A stretch of DNA of 64,000 nucleotides from Tipula vernalis (GCA_958295665.1 OY282558.1:28913045-28977044); one strand, 5' to 3'. Shown: positions 1 to 12,693, numbered from the stretch's first letter. A program made the numbers and translations. The notes: a model not told the origin generated them from the sequence alone.

Positions 1-448
1 TTTCATTATAACAAGTCTATTCACTTTTGAAGCACTTTAATCCAGTTCACAAAAATGTCAACATAAAATGCCATCACACATCATAAAAATTAAACACTAC
101 TTTACGGAAAAATGGAATAATAAAACGCGACATTTTTCCGAATGACCACTAAACTTTTTTGTTGTTCTATTTGGAGCACACAAAATAATATCCTTTTCAT
201 TATGATCAAAAAGGGTTATTTATATGTGTACGGAAAATGTTAAGGGTAAGTGAAAAATGCAGGCGGATTATATTAAATTTTATTATTTTTCAGCACACCA
301 GTGAATACTATATATATATATCAATACGAAATTTGAAAATATAGGGGAGCCGAAATGATGTGTTAGATTATGTTTAATAATTGAAATTAGAATTAGAAGA
401 TTAATCTGTGATTTGTAACAAAACAAAAAAACTTAAATTCTTACTTAC
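1..448 (-). other. Partial intron downstream of the kinesin motor exon
   Basis: On the minus strand a consensus donor GTAAGTAAG starts at 448, directly after the exon ending at 449, so this stretch is the start of an intron that continues off the left edge. A short TA repeat lies near 309-321. I see nothing else in it. The next motor exon must lie outside the window. Confidence 0.7.
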
Positions 449-661
449 TTGGGTATCGTCTGTTGTGAATAAAGAATCAAACGCAAACATTTTTGGTGCG
501 GCCACCATTGGGCCGCGTTCTTGTGTTGTTCCTCCAGGAGACGGTGCAGAAATTGATGAAGGGTCGCTTAGTGTTACTTGTCTTTTTTTTTTGTCGATCG
601 ACAAATAGCTTGCTACAGTGGTGTCAGGCGGATCATCCGATACTCGTAGCATCACTTTCAC
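449..661 (-). CDS. Kif26: KIF26/VAB-8-type kinesin, exon encoding the start of the motor domain
   Basis: Internal coding exon of a KIF26-family kinesin, an atypical motor-like protein linked to microtubule binding, cell signalling and neuronal migration. It encodes 71 residues. It opens with VKVMLRVSDD, the first beta strand of the motor, and continues through DKKKRQVTLSDP to APKMFAFDSLFTTDDTQ, matching the family pattern KVKVMLR...KKQVTL.DP...PKMFAFD. On the minus strand the acceptor is a T-rich tract ending TTTTTAG (exon starts at 661), and the donor is CAA|GTAAGTAAG (exon ends at 449). Both boundaries are phase 0 and the length (213) is a multiple of three. The upstream exon ending ...GLGK at 23447 joins it as GK|VKVMLRV. 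The P-loop and later motor segments are not in the window. The GTG at its start is an internal Val codon, not a start. The family call is from remembered sequence patterns, not a search. Confidence 0.85.
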
Positions 662-2645
662 CTAAAAATAAAAAAAAATAACGGTTTAGTATCCAATCCG
701 GAATTTTTTTTGGCAGTCGGATAAACTGCTGCAATATATTCCAATAGATTTTTCAAAGAGACAGTGGACGCACACATATTCTGATCTTAGAAAAGGTACC
801 CCCAAAATTATATTAACCAAAAATTGGAATTTTGGAAGTTTTTATTTATTCCATATATATTTTGTACATAGTCTATGTATTCCGTAGAATCCTAACCGCT
901 TCGGGCGAAATAAAAAAAATATATAATTTTCTCGAAATTTTTTCAAATGTATCATTTTATTTTATATACATTTACATCCTCCATTCACAACCTTCCTTCC
1001 ACTCTACTAAAATAAAATATAAATTGTATGTACATAGTATCACAGAGAAATAAATAGACATGAATCCTGAAACGGAAAGTGGAAAATTATTGTAAAATTC
1101 CTTAAGGCAAATATTGTTGAAAGTAATAATAAGAGACCGAAGACGAATACAATAAGAAGACAAAATTGAATGCCAGATTGGGTTGAGGTCAGCTTATAAT
1201 AGATACTTTTTGGTATCTTTATGAACAAAGATTTTTCTTTTGACCGCAAATTGGTATATGCTTACATAAATTTAAGTTTGTTAGTAAATTTCACGCTCTT
1301 TTAAAGAGAATGCCTTTCGGACATTTTCTCTATTATATAAAATTAAGTGGGCAAAATCTTTATATACAAAAATTCATTTTCATCCCTTAACATACAACCC
1401 CTAAATATCATGTTCTGTCATACAGTATGTATACGTATATTCATTTTCGAATGTACCTATACTTATTTATGAAAGAATGTAAAGTTGAATTTAAGTTTAG
1501 ATAATTAAAAAATGATAACGAAAATTATAATAAAAACAATAAATAAATAATAAAATTAACCCACCCTTGATTCTAACCCCGAATCCAACCAAATTAGGTA
1601 GAAACACAGGTAAATAATAGGTACATAAAAAACACAACAAATAATGTATTTTTAACTGAAATGGCGTGATTTAGGCAATTATATGATGTTGTTACTTCCA
1701 TTTCACATTATTACGACGAATATTACGCAAAATGCAGACGATTTTGAACAATTAGCCTGTTTGTTTTTAATACTGTATGTATTTATAACAGCGGGGTTAA
1801 GTTATTTATAGTCAAATCGTTCCAAGTTCCTATGGTGTTTTATGTAGTCCTCAGGTATAGTGTAGGTGTAGTAGATAAAAAGGTTCTACAGCATATATAT
1901 TGTATATATAAGTTTTATATATAATTTATGTAATTTTTATAAAATAAGATGCTTATCTTACATTCGGTTAGTTTGTTTTGTATTTTGTTATGTTGGAGGG
2001 CAATGGAAAATATAAATATATTTAAGTGGTTGGTTTAAGAAATAAAAAATTTTTTCGTTGGTGTTTATACATATTTTAATTTTAATCATTTTATTAAATA
2101 TAAGAATTGCAAGTATACTATACTTTTCATAAAGACAAAATACATTTTTAGAATTGAACGCAATAAGTAACTTCTAAATAACAATTCAGATTTCCAATAT
2201 TTTGAAATTTACAATGACATTGTCTTGGACACCAAATTCCAAAATATACACAAAAAATATATCTCGAATAGGCAAAATTTCAATATTTCATAAAAAAATG
2301 TTTTATTCTGAAATCATTGGTGACACTCCTAAATTTAAAATAAGAAAAAATGTAATAACATTATAAGAAGATATTTTGAAGGGCTTTTTAATGTTCTTCA
2401 GCATGTGGATGGAAAATGGATTCTAAAACAGAAATGGGATTCTAAAATGATATGTTCTGCCAAGTAAGGAACTCGGTTAGTTTTTTTTAGGAAAGGATTA
2501 AAATTCGTTTAGGATGATTTTTTTTTCCTTATTAATATATAGGGTTTTTTTTATAGAGTGACACAAGTTTAAATCATAATAAAACAAAGAAATATATTTT
2601 TAATATCAATGAAACGGGCTTTATTGTATAGAAAATTGTATGACA

Positions 2646-3723
2646 TTAATGTTTAAATATAATTTCGGCCATGTGGCCGCCACGGCTGGCGCGGACAAGG
2701 CGCAATCTGGAACCCCAATTTTCACAAACTTTTCGCAGCATTTGCGGCCGTATTTCGCCAATAACTCTTTGAATGTTGATTTGCAGGTGTTCAATTGTCT
2801 CTGGTTTATCGACGTAGACAAGTGACTTTACATAACCCCAAAGAAAATAATCCAATGGGGTTAAATGTTAAATCCCACGATCTTGGTGGCCAATTAATTG
2901 GACCATTACGCGAAATTATTCTTTCATCAAAAGTTTCTTTGAGTAAATCAATTGTAGCGCGCGCTGTGTGGCATGTGGCTCCATCCTGTTGGAACCACAT
3001 ATCAGCAACATTAATGCCAGCTAAACGAGGTACGAAAATGTTTTTACTCATGTCCCTTTATCGCTCACCATTGACAGTAACATTCTGACCATCATCGTTT
3101 TTGAAGACATATGTATAATGGCCCCGCCAGCATAAAGCGCACCAAACAATAATTTTTTGTGGATATAATGGTGTTTTGACAAAAGCTTGTGGATTATCCT
3201 CACTCCAAATCCGACAATTCTGCTTATTTACGAATACCCATTCAACCAAAAATGGGCTTCATCGGAGAACAAAATTTTGAATGGAAATTCAACATCAATA
3301 TCAATTTGTGCTTCAGACCCCCCCCCCCCCCAGCGAATTGGCAACGCATAAGATGGTCGTTTAGCATTAATTGCTGCACAAGTTGAATCTTGAAAGCTTT
3401 TAAGCCAAGATCCTTTCGTAAAATCTTCCATAAAGTGGAAGGACACAACCCCAGTTCCTGAGAACGGCGACGAATTTATGGATTTGGATCTTCTTCAGTG
3501 CTTTACTGTACAGCGGCTACAGCTTCTTCAGTGCGTACTGTTTGGCGTCTCACGGGATGCACATTATCATTAAGAGTAAACGTGGTCCGAAAGCGATCTA
3601 TTGTTATTCGAATTGTACGCCATAAAATGGACAAAGTGCACGATAAGTTTGACGAACAGAACCATTATTTTGATAAAAACTTTCAACAATTTGCAAGCGT
3701 TGCTCTGATGTAAGTCTATCCAT
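2646..3723 (-). pseudogene. Broken mariner transposase (rosa group)
   Basis: Cut-and-paste transposase, beyond use in this copy. The start ATG is at 3721-3723 (MDRLTSEQRLQIVE) and the stop after GGHMAEIIFKH is at 2646-2648, about 359 codons, close to the family's usual length. Visible parts in order: the N-terminal helix-turn-helix (decayed), DLGLKAFKIQLVQ, the first catalytic Asp in FSDEAHFWLNGY, NKQNCRIWSEDNPQA, the second Asp in WFQQDGATCHTA, and the third Asp in MDYFLWGYVKSLVY. At least three frameshifts separate these blocks: near the C tract at 3309-3322, near 3240, and near 2855 between the second and third catalytic Asp. The three acidic residues therefore lie in different frames and no functional enzyme can be made. 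Confidence 0.88.
3309..3322. repeat. Run of 14 C inside the mariner
   Basis: A homopolymer of 14 cytosines, very unusual in this AT-rich window. It interrupts the transposase frame between the FKIQLVQ and FSDEAHF blocks. Its exact length could be a sequencing or assembly uncertainty. Confidence 0.9.
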
Positions 3724-3857
3724 AATGAAATGTCAAACCAAACTAAACAAAAAGCAACTATCATCTGTTAAATGGGTTGTCAAATAAAACAGTATTGCCA
3801 ATTCAAAGTTGTGAACCTATAAAAAAACACCCGTTATATGCACAACCGCAGACAAAG

Positions 3858-4036
3858 ATAATTTTTTTATTGTGATGGAATAGGAGAGGTAAAGGAAATT
3901 TACAAGGCACAACACATATACAAATACGTACAACATAACACCCAACCGTACCATTTGTTCTTGTCACCACGGAGAATCGAACCTGGGACCTCCGGTTGAT
4001 AAAGCAAGCGTTCTACTTACTCTACAAAAATGCTAC
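3858..4036 (-). mobile_element. tRNA-derived SINE-like element
   Basis: Read on the minus strand, the block starts with a tRNA-like head. An A-box-like stretch TAGAGTAAGTAGAACGC (about 4008-4024) is followed 24 bases later by a near-perfect B box GGTTCGATTCTCC (3971-3983), with GGAGGTCCCAGG between them as in a tRNA variable region and T arm. The promoter-like head is followed by about 100 bases of unrelated body and an A-rich end (AATAAAAAAATT at about 3860-3871). It is not a working tRNA gene: the acceptor and anticodon stems are poor. This layout is that of a SINE transcribed by RNA polymerase III. It begins about 25 bases from the mariner end. A tRNA pseudogene is the main alternative. 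Confidence 0.6.
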
Positions 4037-5393
4037 GGAATTTGTCATATTCCAGAATTTCATCCAAGTAACAATTTAGAATCCCATTTCCATCGTACGT
4101 GCTGAATTTCATCATAATGGGTTAAAATATAAACAAATTTCTTCCTAATTGACCACATCCCAGAACTTCATTTAAATACAAATCGAATAGTACAAATCGA
4201 ATTTCATCGTAACCGAATAAGAAATAGCCAAGTTCCTTCCTAGTTGGTCATATTCTCGAACTTCATATAAAAATCGTTTTACTGTATAATCCCATATCCT
4301 TTCTATTTTGACATTTTCATATGTTTTTAATGATCAAAAGTCTTTTAAAATTTCTTTTTATATTGTTATATAAATTTTACTTATATATAATTTACATATA
4401 TAATTTACTACAGAATAAAAATTTTTTGGGAAACAGTAAGAAATGTGAGATAAGAAGCAACATTTTTAGGAGAAGTTTTGTTTGGAGAAAAATAAACATT
4501 ACTTGAAATCCTTGTTATAAAACAAAAATATAAAATTGAAGCTGACCAAACATTAGAAAAATATAAATTTTAATTTGGTAATGTAATGCCATCTCTTGTT
4601 TGACACTCGATACACTGCAACATGTAAGGTGTACGCGTTATACTTTACATGCAGAAGCACACATATTTTATTCATATAGGCCTGTCATATTTATCATGCA
4701 AGTAGTATTTATCTTATACTAATTTTTTAGATGGTAAAACTACAAAGTTTCTGGATCATCTAACAATAAAAATAGTTAAGGTAGGTTAAGAAAGTTCTAC
4801 CAATAAAAGCAACAAAAAAAAACACAGGACTCTATTAGTGCATTTTTTATTCACTATGCGGAGCTGCTGTTAAGAGCCGTCATATACAATAAAAGTGCCT
4901 CCCGATAGTGACTCTTTATAAATAAGTATACGTAATTTGACGTTAAATAAGTTTAATTTACCAATAAATAGCACGTCAAATTTAAATGTAGGTACAGAAA
5001 ATTGACTGCTCCGCACAGCATCTATCGGGCGCAAATAAAACACCGCACTATACAACGGCTGACAGATGAGTGCTTTAATTTCTTTGCTTATTGTCATATC
5101 TAATTAGGACCAAATTGAAACTATCTCTTGGTATCTCAACTATGATTTTGAAACTATCTCTTGCAGATATACTATCAAGAGACAGCCTGATATATCTAAC
5201 AAAGACTATACGGCATGCAAAAAGACATCGGTAAAAAAACGGTGTTCCCAAAAATATATCAAAAACTTTTAGATGGTAAATACTTTATAACAAAAGAAAA
5301 GGATGCGAATTAATTTATTATTATCAAATAAAAAAACTATAAGTAAGCCTCGAAATTAAAAAAACACTAGTTTATGTGGAATGAAATACATGG

Positions 5394-5415
5394 ATTCTGC
5401 TTGGCCAAGCAGAAT
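5394..5415. repeat. Perfect 22-bp palindrome
   Basis: ATTCTGCTTGG followed directly by its exact reverse complement. Variants of the word CTGC...GCAG recur to about 5600, which suggests the edge of a MITE-like repeat, but I find no clear partner end. Confidence 0.7.
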
Positions 5416-8400
5416 TCTGCAATTTGTTGCTATTTCTAATTTTGCTGCGAATCAGTAGGTCATTTAACAAAATTGTACATTAAAATTAAATATGTATCAA
5501 ATAAATGCTACAAAAAAAAATTCGGCTTGCCAAAAAAAACGCTCACGTAGTTCACCCAAATTCCTGCCTGCAGCACTGCTAGCAGAAATTCTGCTCATGT
5601 GTTGCCAGTATAAGCCTTCTTGAAATTTTGTTGAGAAAACAATTAGATCTGCTATAAAATTATTACGCAAAAATCGATATCTATGTAACATCCTCACAAT
5701 TTTGAACCAGAAGCAAAATTATTTTTTTTAGGATTTGAATTTTTTTTTTTTTTTTTTTCGTGCAACCCTTAACATTGATTTTTAATTAAAGCAAAGCAAT
5801 AAAACGTTCCAGTATAACCTAAATTGAATCTGGGAAAAAAACTGAACCAAAAAAAAAAATGTAATCATAAAATAAAAATTAAAATTTATTTATATTTTGC
5901 GACATTTTACTTGCGGGTATTTTTCAAGTATGATGGGGCATGGAATAACCGAAAAAGGATTTTTAAACGAAAATTTTTATACTCGCAATGATGTTGATTT
6001 TTTGCTAGCTACTCGGGTGGAAAAAAAAATCATAAAATGAAAATTAGATACTTTAATGTTAAATTTTTATGATTTTGTATCCTTATTCATAATTCTAATT
6101 TGCCTTAAGTTATTTTTGAAATTAGAAAATTCATGTGGTGTAGTGTATCTTTATTTTGTTTATAGTATATTTAATAACAATTTTTTTACCAAGAATATCG
6201 TGTTTAACTCACGCTATTTTTCTATTAGAGCAATATTTTTTTATTATGTAATTTTCAAAGCGGTGGTAACGTAATTGTTGTATGCAATATAATTAAATTG
6301 AAATTATAATCGTATAAATGTATATATTATAATATAAAATATTTTTCTGTAAGTACATAATTTATGATTTATGGTTAAGCATTTTTAATTATTTAATTAC
6401 TGGCAAAGTGTTGAACCACAATTGTAATAAAGCGGCGCTCACAATGACTTGGCATAAAAAATATTAGTTTATTAAGGTAAATATACCACGGTAATTAGTA
6501 GCTGTAGGTAACTAATAATATTAATATCAATTAAGATATAAAACTTTGTGTTCGATATATTGTATTATTGAATTTATTTATTAACTATATCGGATTTTAA
6601 TGGAATTTTTTAACTACCACACCTTGATAAAAAAAAATTTCCTCGCTAATAGTCGAAAATACCCTCTTTAATATTAAATATAATCACTTAAAATACAATA
6701 TCTTGATGGATTACATAAAAAAATAGTAGTTGGTGTATTCACGAATTAACAATTTTTAGTTATTCATTTTTATTAATTTTACTCACGACATAGAGAATTA
6801 CAATTTTTTGATTAATTATTATTATTGTAGTGTAGTAGTTCCTACTTTTTAAAATAAATGATTTTTTTCACCTATCATCGTTGAATAACCCCTATAAATA
6901 TATATGTATGAATGTTTGTTTATATTTTCGTACATAAATAGACTTTGATTGAATTTATAGCTTTAAATGTAAAATAAACATTAGCAAAATTTTTCACATA
7001 ATTTATTTTTTTTGTTGGAGTTGGAAAAGTTTGTAGAGGAAGCATTTTTGTGCTACTTTCTTTACATGTACTACTGTGATCAAAAAGTAGTAGGTAACAC
7101 TTTTTCATTTAAATCGCGTGGACCTACCCAAACGAGTAGAGTACCCTAACAGACATATGTGTCAAATTTTTGTGCCAATATATTTAGTAGTTAATGAGAT
7201 ATGCTTGTTTACTGGCATCTAAAAAAGAGCTTTATTCGACTTTTAGAACAATTCAACAAAGAAGTTGCATCAAATTTTGCTTCAAAATCAACTTTAACAA
7301 CTGTTTAGAAGACTGAAATAATGAAATTTGAATGTTTTTGCAAATTGGAGGTGACCCTAATTATACCATTTTTAAAATTTAATTAATTTTCTGAAATATT
7401 TGTCAAACATATTTATAATAAAAATCCACTCATTAATTAAGAACACCCAATAAGCTTTTTTTAGTTAGTTTTAAATTTAGTTCGTTACAGTCACGTTTAA
7501 TGCTCTAAAAAATTTCTAGGAAAAATAAAAATCATATGGATACTGAAATTTAACATAAATCCATCGTTTATTTTATTTAAATAATTCAATGCTATCGACA
7601 ATGATTTGTTGTTTAAAATAAGGCAGAAAATTATCCTTGCAGCAGTAATGTTACACACAAAATTTTACTTTGGTAATATTTTGTTCGTTGCCTTGGAAAC
7701 AATAGATTTTAAAGTTTATTTTAGTAGAACCCAGTGATTTATTTTTGTAGTCTATATCTACTTTACAACACAGTTAAACTACCAGTGTTACAAATGTCAG
7801 TTTCAAAGCAATAATATTAAGCAATATTGCAATTTTAGCTGGTTACATGTGTTTGCGGAAGAAGCCATTACAAAACTTGTATGATTGGAGCCCTCGATAT
7901 GACGCTTACAGAATTGTTGCACAATTTTTTAGTGAAACTTAAAAATTTGGTGTTTGTTTAACATACTCGTAATATATACAAATTAAAAAAACCTCAGAAA
8001 TCGAACGATGATTTTCGTAACGAAATTATTAAAAATTTAATAAATACTATATTCAAAAATTATTACACAGTTTAGAATGAGACTGACAATATTCAGTACT
8101 TTATTAATTTTTTGTTGATTGTTAATTAATTCATGTAATTTCTAATATGCTACCGGTGATTAGACCATTCTAAATGTGTTTTTATTAACACGAGAAGTAT
8201 ATTAGTATTTAAGAACAATTATTCAACGAAATTGACTAATAGACCAAATTCTATTTCTTAACAAAAGTATAAGACATCACATTCACATTATTATCAACAA
8301 ATTTGTCATGAAAGAGTAAGACCGTTCAAAAGTTGATTGCCTTATGTGGGATTTTCTGGTAAGAAATATGAATATCAAACAAAATTTCAATCTTGTTTGT

Positions 8401-11400
8401 CACACATTTTCATAAAACATTTAACAAATTTGATAATGATGATGATGACATTTATCATTTTAAATTAACCCACCTCCTCTTGTGTATATTTACTCATTTG
8501 GACTATATGAACAACCCTATTAATCAAATCCGGTGAAATGAACAAAAAGTGGAAAGAGTTTTCGCGAGGCAAAATTAATGTTAAAAATTTCCAATTCATC
8601 AAAATTTGATTAATTTTCGGCACCAAAATAATAAAATTTGATTGATTGTTGTATATATTTTAACAATTATATTGCAATATAGTGTACTATATTTTACGAA
8701 TATGTAATATCGTCAATCAATTTAAATTACAAAGGCGGAGCAAATTATTTTTCAACCCCTCGTATTTTTCATTCAAAGTTAAATTGTTTTAATAAATTAA
8801 TTTAATGTAACAAAATAGAGAATACAAACAGAAGGGGTTTATGCTAATAACTATAATAACAAATGAAATTGCGCGACTTGAGTGTTAATTTATGTGTTTC
8901 AAAATTTGTATTTGAATGTGAGATAGGAACAGAAGGTTAAAGGGTTAATATTTTTTATTATGATTAATTAATAAGTTCTGTGTACATTCTATCTTTCCTA
9001 ACTTTGTTGACTGAAAACACTTGTTTAAAATAAAAATAAAATTGTTTAATCTGATCTTACTACGGTGAATATTAATTAAATTTAAATTTAGAGGGGTTGA
9101 AATTTTTGTTTTTAAACCATTTATCAAATATTGATTGATAATAATGAAAATTGTACTTTACAACAATTTGTCAATTATTTCAAGGACGTTGCTGTATATT
9201 TGTATATGTAAGTCAACACTGGAAATATAATTTTCTGAACAAGGGATAAAGCACCATTAATTCACCCATCCAGCAACATTATTGTTTATGTTCATGATTT
9301 TCATTATCATTAAGGTTCTTTTGATATTCTATACGAACACAAGTTGGGATTGCAAAACATATCAAAATTCATAAATTCCTTTTATGTGATTATTATACAC
9401 AACATAACATAACATTTAATATGTAAAATGTAAGTACATAAATATATTCATATGGTATATGGATATTTTCCCTATGTTGTTACATTGAGTGTTGTGGATG
9501 TAACAAAATAATTATCCATTGAGCTTTCCATTTTTAATATCTTTGTTGCTATTTTTAAAATTAAAATAATGGTTTTTGTGTGTGTAATATAAAGTACACA
9601 AAATATTGGCAACAAAATTACATTTATACATAACTCGTTGTTATTCTTGTAAATTAGAACTAAAAATTAGACTGTAATTTAGCGTATTTCCTTGACAAAT
9701 TTACAACAACAATTGCATATAATAAATCCCCGCAAGAATAACGTTAACCTAAAAAAAATTGGGTTTAATTAAACATAATTCTAATTCTTGGTTATGATAC
9801 CTGCCACCAGAGTCAAAATACATAGTAAATTTATATTTTATTTCGAAATGTTGGATTTTGTCAATTAAATCAAATTGGCTATTTTCTTGGAAAACAAATA
9901 CACCCAAAATAATTCGAATTAAATTTTGGTCAACAAAATACGCTTATTGAAGCAAAAAAAGCAGGCTTAGCTGTTCCCTGTAAATCATATTAAGTACTGG
10001 AATATCTATATCGGTTTATATAAAAATGATTAATTTTTAGTTTTCTAAATTTGCGGAAATCTTTTGAGGAAGAAACAAGCTAATTTTAGTCTTTTACTTC
10101 GTAAAACAAAGTTTAGTTGCCATGAAATTTTTTGACCTTGAACATTTTTTGGATTCATCCGTTTTGGAGTATTCTTAGTCCGAAAAACTGAGTTTCGAAG
10201 TGGTGTCTCTCGGTCAGTCTGTCTCCTCTCTATAGCACAGATAAAACAAAAATCGAACCAAAATCGACCAAAAATTGAGAGGTCCAGAGAATTTTAGCGA
10301 AAATTGGCCAACCGGAAGTGACAGCTTCCGTGGACCAGAAAATTTATTTTGCAAATATCTCCAAAAATATAAAACTTATAAAAAATGTAAAAGAAAATTG
10401 TAAGTAATTTGCTTAATAAGATTCTCAAAAATCTCCGTTCTTAAATAAAGTCTTGTGTTGGTCATATCTCAATTATTTATTATAGTTGTATTGTTTTAAT
10501 TTATGTTCATAAATTCTTGGTTTATTTTGAATAATTGTATAGCTTTTTTCAAACTCCGAAATTATTTCCAGCTGATAATGTTTGATTTTATTTTATTTCA
10601 GTTTTACTAGCATTAGTTTAGTGACCTCCATTTTTAGTAAGCTTTTATTTACTTTTCACAAGAAAAGTGACTCAAAATATGTGGAATGGTGAAAATCAAT
10701 ATTAAAGTTAAAATTATTATCCCCATGGGTTCGTTCGTTTATGAACCTTAATAATAAAAACTAATGCTAAAAATATTTAGTGTTGCATGATAAGTTCATG
10801 TTGTATCTTAAGAAAGAAAATTTAGAATCATTCACAATAATATTTAATTTTATCATGATTCGAAAATGATGTGATTAAATGATTAATGATGTTTGCTAAT
10901 GGATGTTTTCTTGCGTGTTCCATTCCCATTTTTGGTTATACTACATGCACAAACACAAAAAATAATAATATAAAAATAAAATGTACCTCTTCCATACTGA
11001 AGATTACAAAAAAGCTTTCAAATATATTTTAAATTTTAATCTGAAATTCACTTTGGTAGACGTATAACAGCCACAATGTTTAATCTGATGAATATTTCTA
11101 AGTCTGTGGTTTTAAATAAAAAAAAGCTAATTCGGAATTTAAATTCAACACAAAAGCTTACTTACAATCAAATGACAGAAGGATAAAGATCAATCATATA
11201 GAACTAAGAAGATGATATTTTGAATAGAACAAGGCAAGTTACATATTAGTTTAATGAGGAAAATATGATATTTACAAATGAGCCAACAACAACATTAAGA
11301 AACTCATTTTCACATATTTCTTACTTAAAATGTCATTTCACAAAAACAGGATAAACACACAAGGGAACTGTTGAATGTATATATTTTATAACAAGGTTAT

Positions 11401-12034
11401 TTTTATGCTTTTAATGTAATACATAAACTTCTAAAACAAAGATTTTCCACTTCATATTATTATATTATTGTACAAAATTGTTCATCGCATCAAAACAACA
11501 TACATATTTGTTTGTACAATTACTCGTATAGTATGTACGAATATGTATGTTATCTGTTTCTTTGGTAAATTAAGAAGATTTTTTCAAACTTTTATAATTC
11601 TCACACATTTGTTATTATTATGAATAATTTTGTGCTTAAAGCTTGAGACAAACTTTTTTCGTATATTTTTTCTTTTAGTTATTTTGACTATATGGTAAAT
11701 TTAATATTAAGTGATTATTTTAAGAAAGTTATATTTTTCAAAAGTTCTGTCTTTAAAATTAAAAGTTTAATTTTTCGAGATTTAAATATAATCTTAAAAT
11801 AAAGCTAAAATAAATGGCTTTTAATTGGTTGAATAGTTGAAGTAAAATATCTGAGTTTTGTTTTATAATGAGCTTATGCACTTGGTTTGGTTTGATGCAT
11901 TTGCAACACTCTCGCCATTTACTTTTAAAGTCTTTTCTTACGCGGTAGCCGAATCAAGGACACACGGCTATTAAGTTCGTTTTACGTGGATTATCTGCAC
12001 ATTGATTTCGTACACGGTAGAATAAAATACTAAC

Positions 12035-12130
12035 CTGAAAGGTGGGTCATCCCATAAATGATGCACCTCATCAAGGGATCATAGAAGTGTTCATTTTCAA
12101 CATCTATCGTTCGAAAAATTTCTTTTAAAC
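12035..12130 (-). CDS. Unidentified exon-like open block
   Basis: On the minus strand a pyrimidine-rich acceptor (TTGTTTCACTTCAG) precedes 12130 and a good donor CAG|GTTAGT follows 12035. Between them a 96-base frame is fully open: two bases, 31 codons, one base, so both ends are phase 1. The peptide runs LKEIFRTIDVENEHFYDPLM and on to RCIIYGMTHLS. I do not recognise it. It cannot belong to the kinesin transcript here, because the flanking kinesin exons join in phase 0. It may be an exon of a small nested gene, or a remnant of a gene or transposon together with the block at 12337-12693. Chance is possible, but its base composition is richer in GC than the surroundings. Confidence 0.35.
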
Positions 12131-12336
12131 CTGAAGTGAAACAATACGACAACCTACTTGCCTATCCTCCAAAGTAAACAAAACACAAAAAAAAATTCTC
12201 TCACGAATATTTCAAATCATTTAGGCTTCCTCTTATCCTCTTATCTATAAATCTAGATCTAATTATGAATTTAAAGTAAGAATCGGTCAAATCGATATCA
12301 TGACATTGCTAGAAAAACAAATAATTCAAGGACCTA

Positions 12337-12693
12337 ACGAAGCAGTTCGACGCCATTTTCCACGGCATTTTCCGTTTTGTATTAGAAGATACAAGAAGAA
12401 AAAGGAAAAACTACTATTGTTTTCCTTTTTCTTCCTGTACTTTCTAATTCAAAAATATTATAGTGAGGCCCCAGTTTCCGTCTGTGGCAGTCATTTGTAT
12501 CCTTGAAAAGGTCGGTTGCTTCCGGTTCTGAGATCGTCGGTTTGGGGTAAAATACGTCCTTTATCCATACTTAGCATCGTTCATTTATAAATGGCTTGAA
12601 ACAGAAATCCAATGAGGACGGTTCCGCGACCTTCACTTTAATAACACGTTTTTCAAAAACAATTGGCAATTTTAGTTTAAATTTAAATTCCAT
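12337..12693 (-). pseudogene. Unidentified broken reading frame
   Basis: On the minus strand an ATG at 12691-12693, preceded in frame by a stop, opens 40 codons (MEFKFKLKLPIVFEK...FINERC) to a TAA at 12571-12573. In the same frame 62 further codons follow (VWIKDVFYPKPTISEPEATD...) to a TAA at 12382-12384, and then 15 more (YKTENAVENGVELLR) to a TAG. So 117 codons in one frame contain only two interior stops, which is unlikely for sequence this AT-rich. Codon choice (GTC GCG GAA CCG TCC) is also unlike the surroundings. I do not recognise the product. A decayed gene copy or transposon coding part is most likely. The last part of the frame overlaps the strong hairpin at 12375-12454. Confidence 0.4.
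12375..12454. repeat. 80-nt hairpin with 35-nt arms
   Basis: The left arm 12375-12409 and right arm 12420-12454 are complementary at 31 of 35 positions, plus one possible G-U pair, around a 10-nt loop (12410-12419). The inner 15 pairs are perfect and purine-rich on the left arm. The size and shape resemble a microRNA precursor, but a small foldback repeat is equally possible. I recognise no known microRNA in it. Confidence 0.65.

Larger units (their letters stand above)
2540..3834 (-). mobile_element. Inactive rosa-type (DD41D) mariner
   Basis: DNA transposon of the Tc1/mariner superfamily, about 1.3 kb. The ends are imperfect inverted repeats: the left begins TAGGGTTTTTTTTATAG, and the right read on the minus strand begins ACGGGTGTTTTTTTATAG. 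TA dinucleotides flank both (2538-2539 and 3835-3836), as expected for the TA target duplication. The body encodes a broken transposase on the minus strand. The third catalytic Asp is 41 residues beyond the second, the spacing of the rosa group first described in tephritid flies. A tract of 14 C at 3309-3322 lies inside the coding part. Frameshifts and decayed ends suggest an old copy. Confidence 0.85.

Noticed and set aside
3971..4036. Functional tRNA gene
   Set aside because: A and B boxes are present but the stems are not paired and a non-tRNA body follows, so a SINE-like unit or pseudogene is preferred.
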